64,000 nucleotides of DNA from positions 2,691,605-2,755,604 of the forward strand of contig OX442321.1 of NCBI GenBank assembly GCA_949358305.1, written 5' to 3'. Position numbers and translations under genes: made by a program. A model generated the notes under the pieces. That model was given only the letters and a program-made list of their open reading frames with translations. It had not been told where the DNA came from and searched no databases. The stretch comes from Strigamia acuminata. Lineage: Eukaryota; Arthropoda; Chilopoda; Geophilomorpha; Linotaeniidae. Below are positions 22,063-32,854 of this stretch, piece after piece. How positions within the stretch are numbered: position 1 is the stretch's first letter; every line of letters begins with the position of its first letter.

Positions 22063-22807
22063 TTAACAACATTCATCACATGATTAAATCAATTCAAATT
22101 CGTAATAAATCTTACTAAAGCTGCTGAATCACCATGCATCCTCTTTTCATCGCACCTGTCCACATTATGAGGTCTTAAATCTTTAAAATTTGAAGTTTTG
22201 CTTGTGATGCTCTGATGAGTTTCAGAAATATTTAAACACTTTATTAAAACACCCTGTATATATTTTTATCTGGCCTTTGGTAGATTATTCAACTTGACAT
22301 CGTTATCTGAACAAATATTTTCTTTTCAACGTCCGTAAAAAAATTATTCTTTCATCATTTGTTCATGGATAAACTGTCACTATAGCTGCATTCAAAAATT
22401 AAAACATTTTGTGTTTCACTTCAATTTTAAAGAATCACAAAAATGTAAAAGATTTCTTAGTTTGGAGGGGGGAGGTGTGCCCCTCCAAGCCGTAAAAATT
22501 GATACCAAAAGCATCTTTTTTGTGTGCAAAGGTTTCTGTATTGCCAATATTCCAGCATTTTATATATTTTTATATAGTTTATTAAGAAAACCGACTTGTT
22601 TACAATTGATATTACGTAATTATAAATTATGAATTCAATTCAATTCAATTTTGAATTTATTACAAGTCTAAATATTGAAAATGATGTCTCTACAAATATT
22701 CAAGCTAAAAAAATGAATTACAATTCTATTAATTTTACTGGGTTAACTTTAACGTGAGGTATTTAGATAATTGAAGAAAAAAAAACTACCAGGAACAACG
22801 GTAACGT
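22063..22807. other. Spacer between the TIR gene and the next paralogue
   Basis: AT-rich. No promoter-like or coding element is clear until the TATA box at about 22808. A short frame at 22411-22632 has no recognisable features and is not supported. Confidence 0.4.
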
Positions 22808-22910
22808 CTATAAATAGAAGTGATAAGGCACCGCCATTTCCTCACTCAAATCAATCCGCCATTCCATAAAAAACCAGACAAATTTACATTTAAAATAACG
22901 ACCATTCACA
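22808..22910 (+). promoter_or_regulatory. Promoter and 5'UTR of the 22911 gene
   Basis: TATAAATAG at about 22809-22817, followed by a leader containing CCGCCATT, a short motif also found before the starts at 13023, 20613 and 34489. The start codon lies about 100 bases downstream. Confidence 0.45.
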
Positions 22911-25900
22911 ATGAATGCACGTAAGAACTTTTTCTCCTTTTCTTTTCCTATTCACAAATGATTTGACATTTAGACAACAAAGATGTCGGAAGGGTCGACC
23001 AAAAGGTGGAAATTCACGGATCTAGCTACATGGGTACGTAACATAATTAATAAAAACAATAATAATCGCAATATACACTCATACTTTACTAATCGGTTAG
23101 GTCCTGTTACCACCGAACACATTGCTCGCGACTCTAATAAAGCCGGAGGTATATGTATATTAATTTTCCTATTTCATAGAAATTTGTAATCTAAACACAC
23201 AAAAAATGAGAAAAGGCTAAGAAACAGAAAAACTAAGACCTTCGTAGGTCCTAAGTGTAGAATAGTGAATAAAAGACACATCCACACCGGTTCAATGCTA
23301 GCTAGCAAGTAAACTTTATTACACTTAACGACCTTCAACTCGGCCTTGAACTCCGCGCCATCTAACGGCGCATTTACACAATACTACATCCCTCCCTTAT
23401 CCCAAAATGAAAAACATCAACAATTAGCAAAAACAAAAACAAATCACTTCCTCTTCCTAGCACACATGTCATAGTCCTGCTGCCACGACGGCTTCTTTTT
23501 GTCTCTTTTTGATCTTCGCGGTGTAAAGGGAATATCCACGGGGCCCGGTGCAACCGGAGCTATCACCGGCTCCACCAGCGCTGGGGCCGTCACCGGCTCC
23601 ATCCTCTCCTCCTCCGACGACTCGGACATCTCACTCTCATCACCTTCCTCCGTTCGGCTCTCCCCCAGTCTCTCATCCTCCTCCTCATCCTCACCACAAC
23701 GATCCATCCTCACCTCCTCCTTTAAACGCATCTTTTTAAAGAAGGACGAATTTCGTATCACACTCTGTCCTCTCCTATCTGCTGTCACCCGTGATCCCAC
23801 CACCGACGTCACCACGAATGGTTCCGGGTCGTATGGCGTGGTTAGTTTGTTGATTTTCCTTCTTTTCAACAATACCACGTCACCCACCGCCAACCCGTGT
23901 CCTCGCGTGTGTCTCCTTCCGTCAGCCAATCTTTTCATTTCCGCTTTCTTATTCCTGTCCCGTTGTCTCATTACTTCATCATCTAATTTTGCAAACTGCT
24001 GTGGCAGTCTCGTTTTGATTGGCCGACCATATAACGCATCGGCCGGCGGGACCCCCGTCGTCGAATGAGGAGTTGCCCTGTAATTCATCAAAAATTCATA
24101 TATTTCATCATACCACTTGCGCTCCTCTGTGACTGCTGTCAAAATGGCCTTATTAAGTGTCTTCATCAGGCGCTCAACTTCTCCGTTTGCCTCGGGCCAC
24201 AGCGGCGTGACCCGGTGATGTCGCACGCCCATCTCGCCCAAAAAATCCGCGAACTCGTTAGACGAAAACGGCGGCCCGTTGTCGGACTTCAGGACCTCCG
24301 GGACGCCCAGCTCCGAAAAACGCTTCCTGAGTATCGCCACTACGTTCCGCGCCCCCGTCGACGACACGCCGTCAACGAAGGGGAACCGCGAATACTCGTC
24401 AACCACGACGAACAGCATTTTTCCGTCGGGAAACGGTCCCAAGAAATCGACTGCTATCTTTTGCCATGGGCGATCTGGCAGATCAGACATCTCGAGCGGG
24501 GTCCTCGCCTTTACCGGCACACTTGCCTGGCAAGGAATGCAACCCGCGATGAGTCTTTCCACTTGAGTGTCCAAGCCCGGATACCAGACTTTCTGGCGCA
24601 ATAGCATCTTGGTTTTCACCACGCCCTGGTGCCCACGATGCGCGATTTTCACTACTTCGTCCCTCAAAGACGTTGGCACCACAATTCGGTCGCCTCGGAG
24701 AATAATCCCGTCCTCAGCAATCGTGAATTCGTCGCGCAGCATCCTGAAAGATTTTAAACAGTCATCCTTCCATAATTTTTCTGACTCACCATCGTTCTGT
24801 CTTAAAGCTCGCTGTAGCATTTTCAAACTGGGGTCCTCTTTCGTGCACTCTGCTATTCTCGCCCGTGTTAACGACTTAGGTACTCGTGTCCTCACCACAA
24901 AATTAATATAGTTTTCCAAAGTCCTCGACATCACGCCGTCACTCTTCCCTTCACTGCCCGCATGGCGCGACATGTAGTCGCTAGGATTAGAGCTGCCCTT
25001 TGTAAATTTTACCTCGAACACGTACTGTTGTATCCGTAAGCAGAGTCTCTCTATCCTAGCTGAAGGCCGTGCTTTCCTGTTACCAAATATGCTTATCAAC
25101 GGCTTGTGATCTGTAAATAGAAGGAAATTCACTCCGTACAAGTACAAGTAGAAGTGTTCAATGGCCCACACGGCCGCTAAAGTTTCGCGCTCGATTTGCG
25201 AGTATCTGCTCTCCACATCGGTTAATGCTCGGCTGGCGTATGCCACAACTCGCGGCTCGACCTCGCCGCTCCTAACTTGAGCCAAAATGGCCCCCAGTCC
25301 ATTCGGCCCCGCATCCACCGTCACGTGTGTCACCGCTGCCGGGTCATGGTACGCCAGAATGTTCTTATTTCCCAGCTGTTTTTTAATGCTGGTCCACGCC
25401 TTTTGGTGCTTCTCCTCCCATTGGAACCTCCCATTCGAACGCCTAGTCAAGTCTCTCAGCGGCTTCAAGGTCTCCGCCATATTCTCAATGAAACGTGCGC
25501 AATACACTACCATGCCTAACAAGCTCTTTACCTCCGTCACCGATTTTGGAATCTCCATCCTTTCTATCGCTTCTACCTTTCGCGGGTCGATTGCCACCCC
25601 GGCCGCCGAAAACACGTGGCCAAAAAACACGATCTCGTCCCGGCGCACCTCACATTTGTCCTCATTTAGGGTCAAACCCCTTTCTTCTAGCCGCCGCAAA
25701 ACAGCGTGTATCGCTGCATCGTGTGTTTCCACCGTCTTGCCTACAATAAATATATCGTCGACAATATTAATACAGTTTGACAGCCCCTCAATTACTTGTC
25801 GAACGGTGTCCTGAAATAATTCAGAAGCCGAATTAATACCAAATAACAGTCTTTTAAACCGGAATAGTCCCACATGAGTCGCGAAAACCGTATATTTCCG

Positions 25901-28900
25901 CGACTCCTCGTCCAGTTCGACCTGGTTGAAACCATGGTTCAAATCCAATTTGGAAAAATATCTTGCCCCTTCTGCAAGCGCCACTACGTCTTCTAATCGA
26001 GGCGAGGTATGGCGCACTCTTTTAATGGCCTTATTACCCTCTCTAGCGTCGACGCACATACCTATGGCGTTGGGGTCCGGGTCTTTTGGTTTATCGACGC
26101 AGTGGATCGGTGAGACCCAGGGCGTCGGGCCCATCCCCTCGTCAATCCGTTCGATCACGTCCATGCGTAAAAGTCTTTCAAGTTCGTTTTCAACCTTCTT
26201 CCTTAATCGAAACGGCAGCGGGCGGTAGCGCTGGGCGACTGGAGCCACTTCCTCATCTACATGCAAATGAATCTGATAGTCTATTAGCTTACCGACCCCT
26301 CGAAACAGCTTTGGATACTGCCGTTTAATTTCCTCCTCGATCGTTGACTTTTTCACGTTGTTCACCATCTTCACGATCCCCATCTGCTCCGCCGTGTCAT
26401 AATTCATCAACGATGCGCCCGGGCGATCCACCACGTACGCTGTTATGCACGTTTGCTGTCCCTCGTAATGGAGCACCAGCTCCGTACGCCCGAGAAGTGG
26501 CAATGGCTCATCCGACCCGTATGTCAGCAATTTCGCACGACTTTCCATCAATGTCGGTTTCCGCTGCATGGCTCGGTAGTCCTCCCTGCCCAAAATATTC
26601 ACCGACGTCCCGGAATCCACGACGAATCTTGTGCACTTACTCTCCCCTCCTATCGTTAGACGTACTTCCGGCATCTGTGACCTTCCTCTCTCTCTCTCCG
26701 CACACATTCCGATCATGAACAGTTCCTCATTATCGCTCTCCTCGTTGTAAATACGCCCCACGATGTTTGCTTTCTTATCGGCGCCTCCCCCGTCGCTCCT
26801 CTTCCCTCGACAAAAACGCACGAAATGTCCCACCTTTCCACATCCTCGACACGTCACGCTCCTCGCCGGGCATTCCTGTGGGGGCGCGTGAGGCCACGCG
26901 CGCCCGCAATTAAAACATTTCCTATTTCCGAAATTTCTGAGCCCACCTGATCCGCTCTGAGCCGCTGCCACCATTGGCTCATTCCGTCGAGTTTCCGCGT
27001 TGCTGTTAGCTCTCTTCCTCGCTTCAATCGGCGCTCGGACCCAATTAACGTCACCTGTTGTTTCCTTCTCGCCTCCCTCCATTTGCTTAGCCTGGTACTC
27101 TGACGCCTCGTAACCTCGGCCTAAATCCAACAATTGTTTTAAAGTCAACGTATCATCCCGTAATCCCTGCCGTCGCAATCGATTCATGTTCGTGCCCAAA
27201 ATCAGCTGGGACTTTATCTCCCGGTCATCATCATGAAACTCGCAACCCACAGCCAGCTGTCGGAGTCGCATTTGGTATTTGTCCAGGGATTCTGTCACTT
27301 CCTGGCGAGATACACGAAAAGTATAAATACAGAACTGCATGTTCTTACCCGGAACGAAATATTTCGTCAGCGCCTCCTTAACCGAATCAAAGTTCCTATC
27401 CTCCTCCTCTATCGCGAGCGTCTCGTAAATGGAGAAAACCTCTTCACCTGCTTGATGAAGGAGCGTCGCCATTTTCCTCCCGTCATCCTTAATTCCAGCC
27501 GCGACTAAAAACATTTCAAGTCTACTTAACCATCTCTTCCACCTTTGGGATTGTGTGGTTGCTTCACCATGTACGTCAAACGGCGGGATCCCCGCCGTGC
27601 GTAGAAAACCTGCCACGCCTCCCGTTTCGTCCGCCATGACACCGCCACTCACAACACACGATGCAAAGTCACAAAATCCAGAATGAACCGTCCATTCACC
27701 ATAAAATGTTCACTCGCACCCGCATATCACATACAAAGTCCAATAAAATAAAATTTCCCTCGTCGCCAATGTAGAATAGTGAATAAAAGACACATCCACA
27801 CCGGTTCAATGCTAGCTAGCAAGTAAACTTTATTACACTTAACGACCTTCAACTCGGCCTTGAACTCCGCGCCATCTAACGGCGCATTTACACAATACTA
27901 CACTAAGCACTCTGCCTGGTTGGCCTTATGGATGCAGTGGCCCATATACTTACGCTTACAAGGAAAGAGACGTTACCAAACACACAAAAGAAATAACTAA
28001 TATTTTAACCGTAATAGTTCACACTTAATGAAAAATAGAATGGTGTAAATAAAAAACATTAAACCATGCAAAAAATTATTAAAATTAGAACGTAACCGAG
28101 AATTTACACCGATATCGCATAAAGATAAAACCAACAAAGATCAATGAATGATAAGGGGTTTCATTAAATGAGCGATTAGTTGATTACTTTGATTAGTCGA
28201 TTACTTGAAATTTGGACTAACATTATATTTTGTTGGTTGGTTAGGCGATGTCAAGACCAAACATATTACAGGCAACGTTATTAAAGCCGGAGGTGCGTAT
28301 ATTAGTTTTCCTACTCCACGTCAATTTTCAATCAAAATATGCGAAAAACCTCAAACTAGTAAAGTAAATACTGGAGGTTTAGATAAAATGATGCAAAAAC
28401 AGCTTTCAACCACCAAATTAATCAAAATTTCATTTAATTTTATTTGATTATTGTACAGTAATCATATGTTTTATGTATAGGAGATGTCATGACAGGTACT
28501 GGATTTCAATCAACCAAAACATACCACGCGCCAGCAATTCCAACTGAAGGTGTGAATGTGTGTCTACATTGTATGTGTTTTCACATTTGGTCTGTTGTCT
28601 CTTTTCAGGTGGAATTAAAGTTAAACTCATTGTAAAGGGTCGTATAAAAAGTCCTTTCCTGCCAGCAGGTAAACATACGCTCAAGGATTTGAAAAAACAA
28701 ATCGCAGTCGACAAATGCATCGATAACGTGGAAAATGCAATTTTTCAAGTAAAGAAATTCACATTTCTCATTATAATCAACTGAAATAAAAAATATTTGC
28801 AACAAATTTTTTCTTAACAGTTTGAAGACGATGAAGGTGAATTGTGCGACAGTCAACCGTTAAAAAATGAAGACAGAATTCTCGTCACCTATGACCCATA

Positions 28901-28901
28901 A
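22911..28901 (+). CDS. TIR-less Gly/Asn-rich module plus beta-grasp protein (151 aa), intron-split by gypsy element
   Basis: Seven exons: 22911-22920, 22974-23033, 23101-23148, 28245-28292, 28481-28549, 28609-28748, 28821-28901. All internal junctions are phase 1 except the last (phase 0); total 456 bases. The protein begins Met-Asn-Ala. It has module 1 (VDQKVEIHGSSYMG), two tandem type-2 modules (ending SNKAG and NVIKAG), a type-3 module (GDVMTGTGF) and the beta-grasp domain (from IKVKLIVKG; LKDLKKQI helix; final strand ILVTY). The duplicated type-2 exon is unique to this copy. The third intron is 5.1 kb because a 4.65-kb antisense gypsy element sits in it; without it the intron would be about 450 bases. 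Exon sequences are intact, so splicing may still work. Function is unknown; it could modulate the TIR paralogue upstream, but that is inference. Confidence 0.75.
23256..23388 (-). repeat. 3' LTR of the complete gypsy element
   Basis: 133 bases, TGTAGAAT to ACTACA on the plus strand, identical to the 27770-27902 copy. Confidence 0.92.
23444..27652 (-). CDS. Ty3/gypsy Gag-Pol polyprotein (1402 aa)
   Basis: A single uninterrupted frame. Gag spans about residues 20-195. Zinc knuckles lie around 246-281 (CFNCGRAW and CRGCGKVGHFVRFC). Retropepsin carries Asp-Ser-Gly at 346-348. Reverse transcriptase (about 475-690) has the active site Val-Asp-Asp at 631-633. RNase H starts near VDAGPNGLGAIL (779). 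Integrase has the His-His-Cys-Cys zinc site around 1005-1041 and the catalytic triad Asp1069, Asp1124 and Glu1160 with the usual 35-residue gap. The C-terminus is acidic and Glu-rich with a basic end. No env is present. No frameshift separates gag from pol. It lies antisense inside an intron of the 22911 gene and is probably autonomous. Confidence 0.95.
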   Translation of the reverse strand: MSGGVMADETGGVAGFLRTAGIPPFDVHGEATTQSQRWKRWLSRLEMFLVAAGIKDDGRKMATLLHQAGEEVFSIYETLAIEEEDRNFDSVKEALTKYFVPGKNMQFCIYTFRVSRQEVTESLDKYQMRLRQLAVGCEFHDDDREIKSQLILGTNMNRLRRQGLRDDTLTLKQLLDLGRGYEASEYQAKQMEGGEKETTGDVNWVRAPIEARKRANSNAETRRNEPMVAAAQSGSGGLRNFGNRKCFNCGRAWPHAPPQECPARSVTCRGCGKVGHFVRFCRGKRSDGGGADKKANIVGRIYNEESDNEELFMIGMCAERERGRSQMPEVRLTIGGESKCTRFVVDSGTSVNILGREDYRAMQRKPTLMESRAKLLTYGSDEPLPLLGRTELVLHYEGQQTCITAYVVDRPGASLMNYDTAEQMGIVKMVNNVKKSTIEEEIKRQYPKLFRGVGKLIDYQIHLHVDEEVAPVAQRYRPLPFRLRKKVENELERLLRMDVIERIDEGMGPTPWVSPIHCVDKPKDPDPNAIGMCVDAREGNKAIKRVRHTSPRLEDVVALAEGARYFSKLDLNHGFNQVELDEESRKYTVFATHVGLFRFKRLLFGINSASELFQDTVRQVIEGLSNCINIVDDIFIVGKTVETHDAAIHAVLRRLEERGLTLNEDKCEVRRDEIVFFGHVFSAAGVAIDPRKVEAIERMEIPKSVTEVKSLLGMVVYCARFIENMAETLKPLRDLTRRSNGRFQWEEKHQKAWTSIKKQLGNKNILAYHDPAAVTHVTVDAGPNGLGAILAQVRSGEVEPRVVAYASRALTDVESRYSQIERETLAAVWAIEHFYLYLYGVNFLLFTDHKPLISIFGNRKARPSARIERLCLRIQQYVFEVKFTKGSSNPSDYMSRHAGSEGKSDGVMSRTLENYINFVVRTRVPKSLTRARIAECTKEDPSLKMLQRALRQNDGESEKLWKDDCLKSFRMLRDEFTIAEDGIILRGDRIVVPTSLRDEVVKIAHRGHQGVVKTKMLLRQKVWYPGLDTQVERLIAGCIPCQASVPVKARTPLEMSDLPDRPWQKIAVDFLGPFPDGKMLFVVVDEYSRFPFVDGVSSTGARNVVAILRKRFSELGVPEVLKSDNGPPFSSNEFADFLGEMGVRHHRVTPLWPEANGEVERLMKTLNKAILTAVTEERKWYDEIYEFLMNYRATPHSTTGVPPADALYGRPIKTRLPQQFAKLDDEVMRQRDRNKKAEMKRLADGRRHTRGHGLAVGDVVLLKRRKINKLTTPYDPEPFVVTSVVGSRVTADRRGQSVIRNSSFFKKMRLKEEVRMDRCGEDEEEDERLGESRTEEGDESEMSESSEEERMEPVTAPALVEPVIAPVAPGPVDIPFTPRRSKRDKKKPSWQQDYDMCARKRK
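27770..27902 (-). repeat. 5' LTR of the complete gypsy element
   Basis: 133 bases, identical to 23256-23388, adjoining the primer-binding site on its inner side. Confidence 0.92.
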
Positions 28902-29970
28902 TGATTACCACATAACCAAAAAAGCATCAAAAGATTAAGCCAATGACAACAAGACAAGGAGATGGTATGGTATCCAATTGAAATTTTCCCAAAATCCAAC
29001 TGTTGCACATGCGCAATTTGAACCATTGGATCAACTTTGTTTTGAAATTTAAAATGTTGTATCAACTTCTGTTTTGAAATTTAAAATGTTGGATCAACTT
29101 CGTTTTGAAATCAGCGCGAAATCAAAGAAATCTATTTAAAATTAAACGCACCTAATGCCCGCCATTTTTTTCCCTTAATCTTTTCATTGCTGTTGAATAT
29201 CTAGTTGTACATGATTATATGCAAATAATAAAAACATTAGTTGCCTTCAAATTACTATAAAACTTTACAGGAATAAAAATAAGTGAAATAAGTGTAATGT
29301 TATTATTATCGTATTTCTTCGATTCTAAGATGCACTTTTTTTCCCGTACAAACACTTCTAAAAAAAAAAAGAGGTGCGTCTTAAAAACGAAGAAATAAGA
29401 TATTACTAACGCGCATGCGTGTGGGCACCCAATCACACAATTTTTAGTTAGTAGTCAAGATTGATGTCGATGAAACTCAATGGATTTTTATGCCACCTGG
29501 TAGATAAACTTAAAACAGCTAAACTGAAGGAAAGTTTTTTTGTTTGTTGGTTTTCATCTGTCAATTTGCAATATACAATAACATTTAATCAGGAACTGCA
29601 AAACTGAAATAATCCTTTAATTTTGCAGTTTCTAAACAAAAATAATTGTAGAGCAAATTTCCATTTGAATTTATTTATATTTTAGGATTGCAAAGTGGCA
29701 AAAATAAAAACTGAAGTCTTTTAAATAACTAAACTCTTTTGTTTTTTTGTGTTATTATTTGGAATCCTGACTTCTCTATCGCAGAAGTTCATAAAGTTGT
29801 CACAACGGTTATTATTACCACTTGCTGGTGAGCGTATAATAGTTTAATTTGATTTCTTTACTACCAAAAGGTGCAACAAAGACTATTAGAAACCACTTGT
29901 TAATGTGCATTTAATTGCTCAATTCCATCGTTTTCCACCAAATGTTGCAACTACAATCATTATAGTGGTT
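28902..29970. other. 3' flank and upstream region of unit 4
   Basis: A three-copy tandem repeat of about 35 bases lies at 29024-29113 (GGATCAACTT and TTTTGAAATTTAAAATG). A small MITE is at 29309-29401. From about 29550 the GTAP upstream flank begins, shared with 38930-39490 and, inverted, with 35900-36840. No gene is seen. Confidence 0.5.
29309..29401. mobile_element. Short MITE with TTCTTCGATTCTAAGATGCAC ends
   Basis: Inverted ends (about 27 bases, a few mismatches) around a T- and A-rich centre. A half copy ending AATCGAAGAAATAAGGTATT lies at about 30655-30720. Both are followed by the same GCGCATGCGTGTGGGC sequence. Confidence 0.6.
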
Positions 29971-30004
29971 GAGTGGTGCTAATTGCAGTTATTATTACTT
30001 GTTC

Positions 30005-30122
30005 TATATAAAGCAGCAAAAACTGAAACTGTTCAGACGGTATAGTTCCAAAAACTGACCAACTACAACCAAATAGACGCCATATTTCTATATCCAGTAT
30101 CCAAGTGTGCATCTACGAAAGG
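30005..30122 (+). promoter_or_regulatory. Core promoter and leader exon of the 30257 copy
   Basis: TATATAAA at 30005-30012, TCAGAC initiator at 30033-30038, and a leader exon ending before the GTAAGC donor at about 30122. The promoter is intact although the gene is not. Confidence 0.55.
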
Positions 30123-30256
30123 TAAGCTCTTTTGGATTCCAACACAACTTAGAAAACGAAAAGCTTTTTTTCAATGTCAAACTATGAGTGTTTTGCCGTT
30201 TCTAGTCGACATAGCTTTTACATTATAATATTTCTTCTTCTGTTTTTATCAGCAGT

Positions 30257-30478
30257 ATGAAGCCGTACCAGATCCTGTTTGTTTTTCTGATTGTTGTGGG
30301 CCTGAATGAAGTGATGGCTGGATGTCATTAGGACGGAACTGCCCCGGTATGTGAAGGCAGTTGCGATTATCCTTTAAAACTTTGCAAATATGACAAATAC
30401 GGCGATGGTAAAAAGTGTAAATGGTCGGGATACAAGGCGTACTGTTGTGACGCTCACACAGACTGTCCTCCTGATTGA
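30257..30478 (+). pseudogene. GTAP peptide copy with TGG to TAG nonsense codon
   Basis: The frame is complete from ATG at 30257 to TGA at 30478 and keeps the signal peptide and all eight cysteines. Codon 25 is TAG (30329-30331) where every other copy has a Trp codon or, in one case, a related aromatic context. One base change explains it. A one-residue insertion (Lys) before the Trp-Ser-Gly motif is also seen. Promoter and splice sites remain. It is most likely a recent pseudogene; readthrough is possible but unsupported. Confidence 0.75.
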
Positions 30479-31035
30479 GTAAATAATTTACTTATATTTG
30501 TCGATGATAAATACTGAACCACTCGGCTATGAATGTACTCCAAACTATATAATTGAATATTTGAATTATGTAACTCAAACCAATCGACAAATAAAATTTA
30601 AAAGATTAATTTTGTGTATTTTCAACTCTTTTGTCTCTACATTTTACAACTGTTTTTTCCCCCATACAAACACTTATAAAAAAAAAGGTGCATCTTACAA
30701 TCGAAGAAATAAGGTATTACTAACGCGCATGCGTGTGGGCAGCTGAGACCTGAATGATTGTCCAAAGGAGCATGCGCAATTGACGTTATTGTAAAAAAAA
30801 ACTAACTTCTGCAAAATACAACGCAGAAAACATCACATCCTGAAGTGAAAACAAGGTTATCAACTGAATACATTTAAGCAGATTTGTCTTAACCAATTTG
30901 AACGCACCAAATGAAACGAATTTAAAGCGACTTATTTTTCTGCAAATTTCATCGTTCATCCGGAAGAATAAAATTACTGAAAAAATAACTGATAAGACTG
31001 TTAACCGTTTCCTTCGTGTGACGTTATTACACAAA

Positions 31036-31639
31036 CAAGTTGAGTCAGAATCAACAAACCAACGAAATGGGCGACAGTATTTACTTTTTGATTACTTTAA
31101 GCCAAAAAACCAACAGTATGTCCTCCCAAATTATTTTACATTCATATTTCAGAGGCTAAAGGGTGACATTTGGAAGTGACACCATCAAAGCTAAAGGTTT
31201 CCCATCCAATCACACAATTTTTAGTTAGTAGTACACACGTTTCATCTTTTTTAGGTTCCAATTGCAGGAAAAAGACCATGGATTTATTGCAGAAGAAAAA
31301 AGACCAACTGATGTTATATTTTGTAATGTATAAACTATATAGTACACTTCAATTGATTGATTTTCTTCCTTTTTTCAGTTGCAATTACTGTTTTTATCGT
31401 TTTTGAGGAGCGTACAATCAAAGTGCACCTTCCTGCAGGTAAAAACACGCTCAGGGATTTGAAACAACAAAATAAATCCGATAAATGCATCGATAGGGAT
31501 ATGGATTACGCGATTTTCGAAGTAAAATATAATAAATTAGTTATCAGTAAGCAAAAAAAAATAATTAATAAATCAAAATTGTATCTTCTAGGATGCTGAA
31601 TCGATTCATTTCTCTCCCAGTTACCCACTAAGCGAGTAG
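31036..31639 (+). pseudogene. Decayed Gly/Asn-rich plus beta-grasp gene
   Basis: Recognisable parts, in order: a relic of the type-1 module near 31038-31085 (VESESTNQ); a relic of the type-3 module near 31160-31190 (GDIWK then a stop); an intact-looking beta-grasp exon at 31379-31521 (LPAGKNTLRDLKQQ; 143 bases like the others); and a last exon at 31592-31639 that keeps its splice acceptor but has diverged and stops after 15 codons, losing the final strand. No start exon was found. The gene is dead, but its order matches the intact paralogues. Confidence 0.6.
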
Positions 31640-32854
31640 GAAAAGGTTTTTCTAGGTTTTCCTACAAAGTAGTCAGCGAAGACTTCAATACGCTAAATAA
31701 TTTAATCAATTCGAAACTGTAACCAAAAACAAAATACCGGTACCAAATTTCCAGTCACGGGACTAGAAAATTAAGTATTTCGATTTTGTAAATTACCTCA
31801 CAAAAAATTTATATTTTTCACATTAAAAAGCATTAATTTTTATTTCTAGGTAATTTAATTCGACCATTTACACTCAAAACTCATTTAAAATTTGAGTGAT
31901 ATAAATTCGGTATAAATTTCCTGATTGAAATTGTAATTAAACTTGTACCTAGCTTCGTAGAACTTGATCAGTTGCTCCAAAATTGCGAGTTGATTTCATT
32001 TCATTATTCAAATAAATGTCGAGCTGAGCCGAGACGATTCGGTGTCATTTCTAATATTGTCTCGCATCGTGGAATGTCGAATCCTTGCACTTGGTAGCTA
32101 TAGAAATAAACAATTAGCAATTTTGAATGAATTTATACGATCGGTTAACTTACAAATTTCCAAAGGTTGAGAGATATTTTGATCTCGGACAACTGGACCA
32201 AGCCCCCTCGCCGCTGTTGTTGTTCGCTATTTGGAAATGGCGGCTACGAGCGCAGCAGCCCGATGTTATTATTCGTGCATTCGTAAAATCAAAATTTAGA
32301 CTTATATTTGTCGCCGGATCTACTCGAAGAAAATCTTATTGCCATTTATAAAATATTATAATAAATTCATGACTTGATTTAAACTAACTTTCAAAAATAT
32401 TAGTTCAAAATTTATTTTAAGCAAATCACGAGCCTCCGCCGATGCACCGGGACCATTTTTTCAACTGCGCGCCAAACTGCTCACGTTTGGGTTTTGAAAA
32501 TTGGAACCGAATGACTTTAACATAAACGTTGCCATCGCTACCCTGCCTAAAAAAAATAATAATTTAATAAAATAGTTATTTTAATTTATTAAATGGTTTC
32601 GCCATCTGCTTACACTTTAAAATATTTGAGTGTACTGCAGTTTTTAAAATGAATTTTTCTCAGTTTATAATCAAAAACGAAACTTAACTTTCTGACGACG
32701 ATTTTAATAAAATATAATTCTATCAGGAAATAACAACAACTTCCATAATTTTATCTGATAAGGAGTTTAGCATTTGACAAATCCATCCGCGCCATTGGTG
32801 AAACAGGCACGACAAAACGAGAGAAATTGCAATCTGAAATAATTCAATTCAGCA
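31640..32854. other. Spacer upstream of the 32855 gene
   Basis: AT-rich with a short CG-richer stretch at about 32200-32300 and a repeat (GCCAAACTGCTCACGTTTGG) shared with about 41127-41150. An open frame at 32127-32351 has no recognisable features. No gene is supported. Confidence 0.4.

Larger units (their letters stand above)
23256..27902 (-). mobile_element. Complete Ty3/gypsy LTR retrotransposon
   Basis: 4647 bases with two identical 133-base LTRs (23256-23388 and 27770-27902) and a 5-base target duplication CTAAG (23251-23255 and 27903-27907). On the minus strand a primer-binding site starts TTGGCGACGAGGG just inside the 5' LTR. A purine tract (GGGATAAGGGAGGGA) abuts the 3' LTR. One open gag-pol fills the interior. 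Identical LTRs and an open frame mean a very recent insertion. Confidence 0.95.

Noticed and set aside
23499-27508. Several long plus-strand open frames opposite the gypsy polyprotein
   Set aside because: They are antisense shadows of a conserved coding frame, rich in Ser and Pro, with no domains or start context.
28487-28856. Minus-strand frames over the beta-grasp exon
   Set aside because: Shadows of the plus-strand exons, which are supported by splice sites and paralogues.
32127-32351. 74-codon plus-strand frame
   Set aside because: No signal peptide, domain, repeat partner or splice context.
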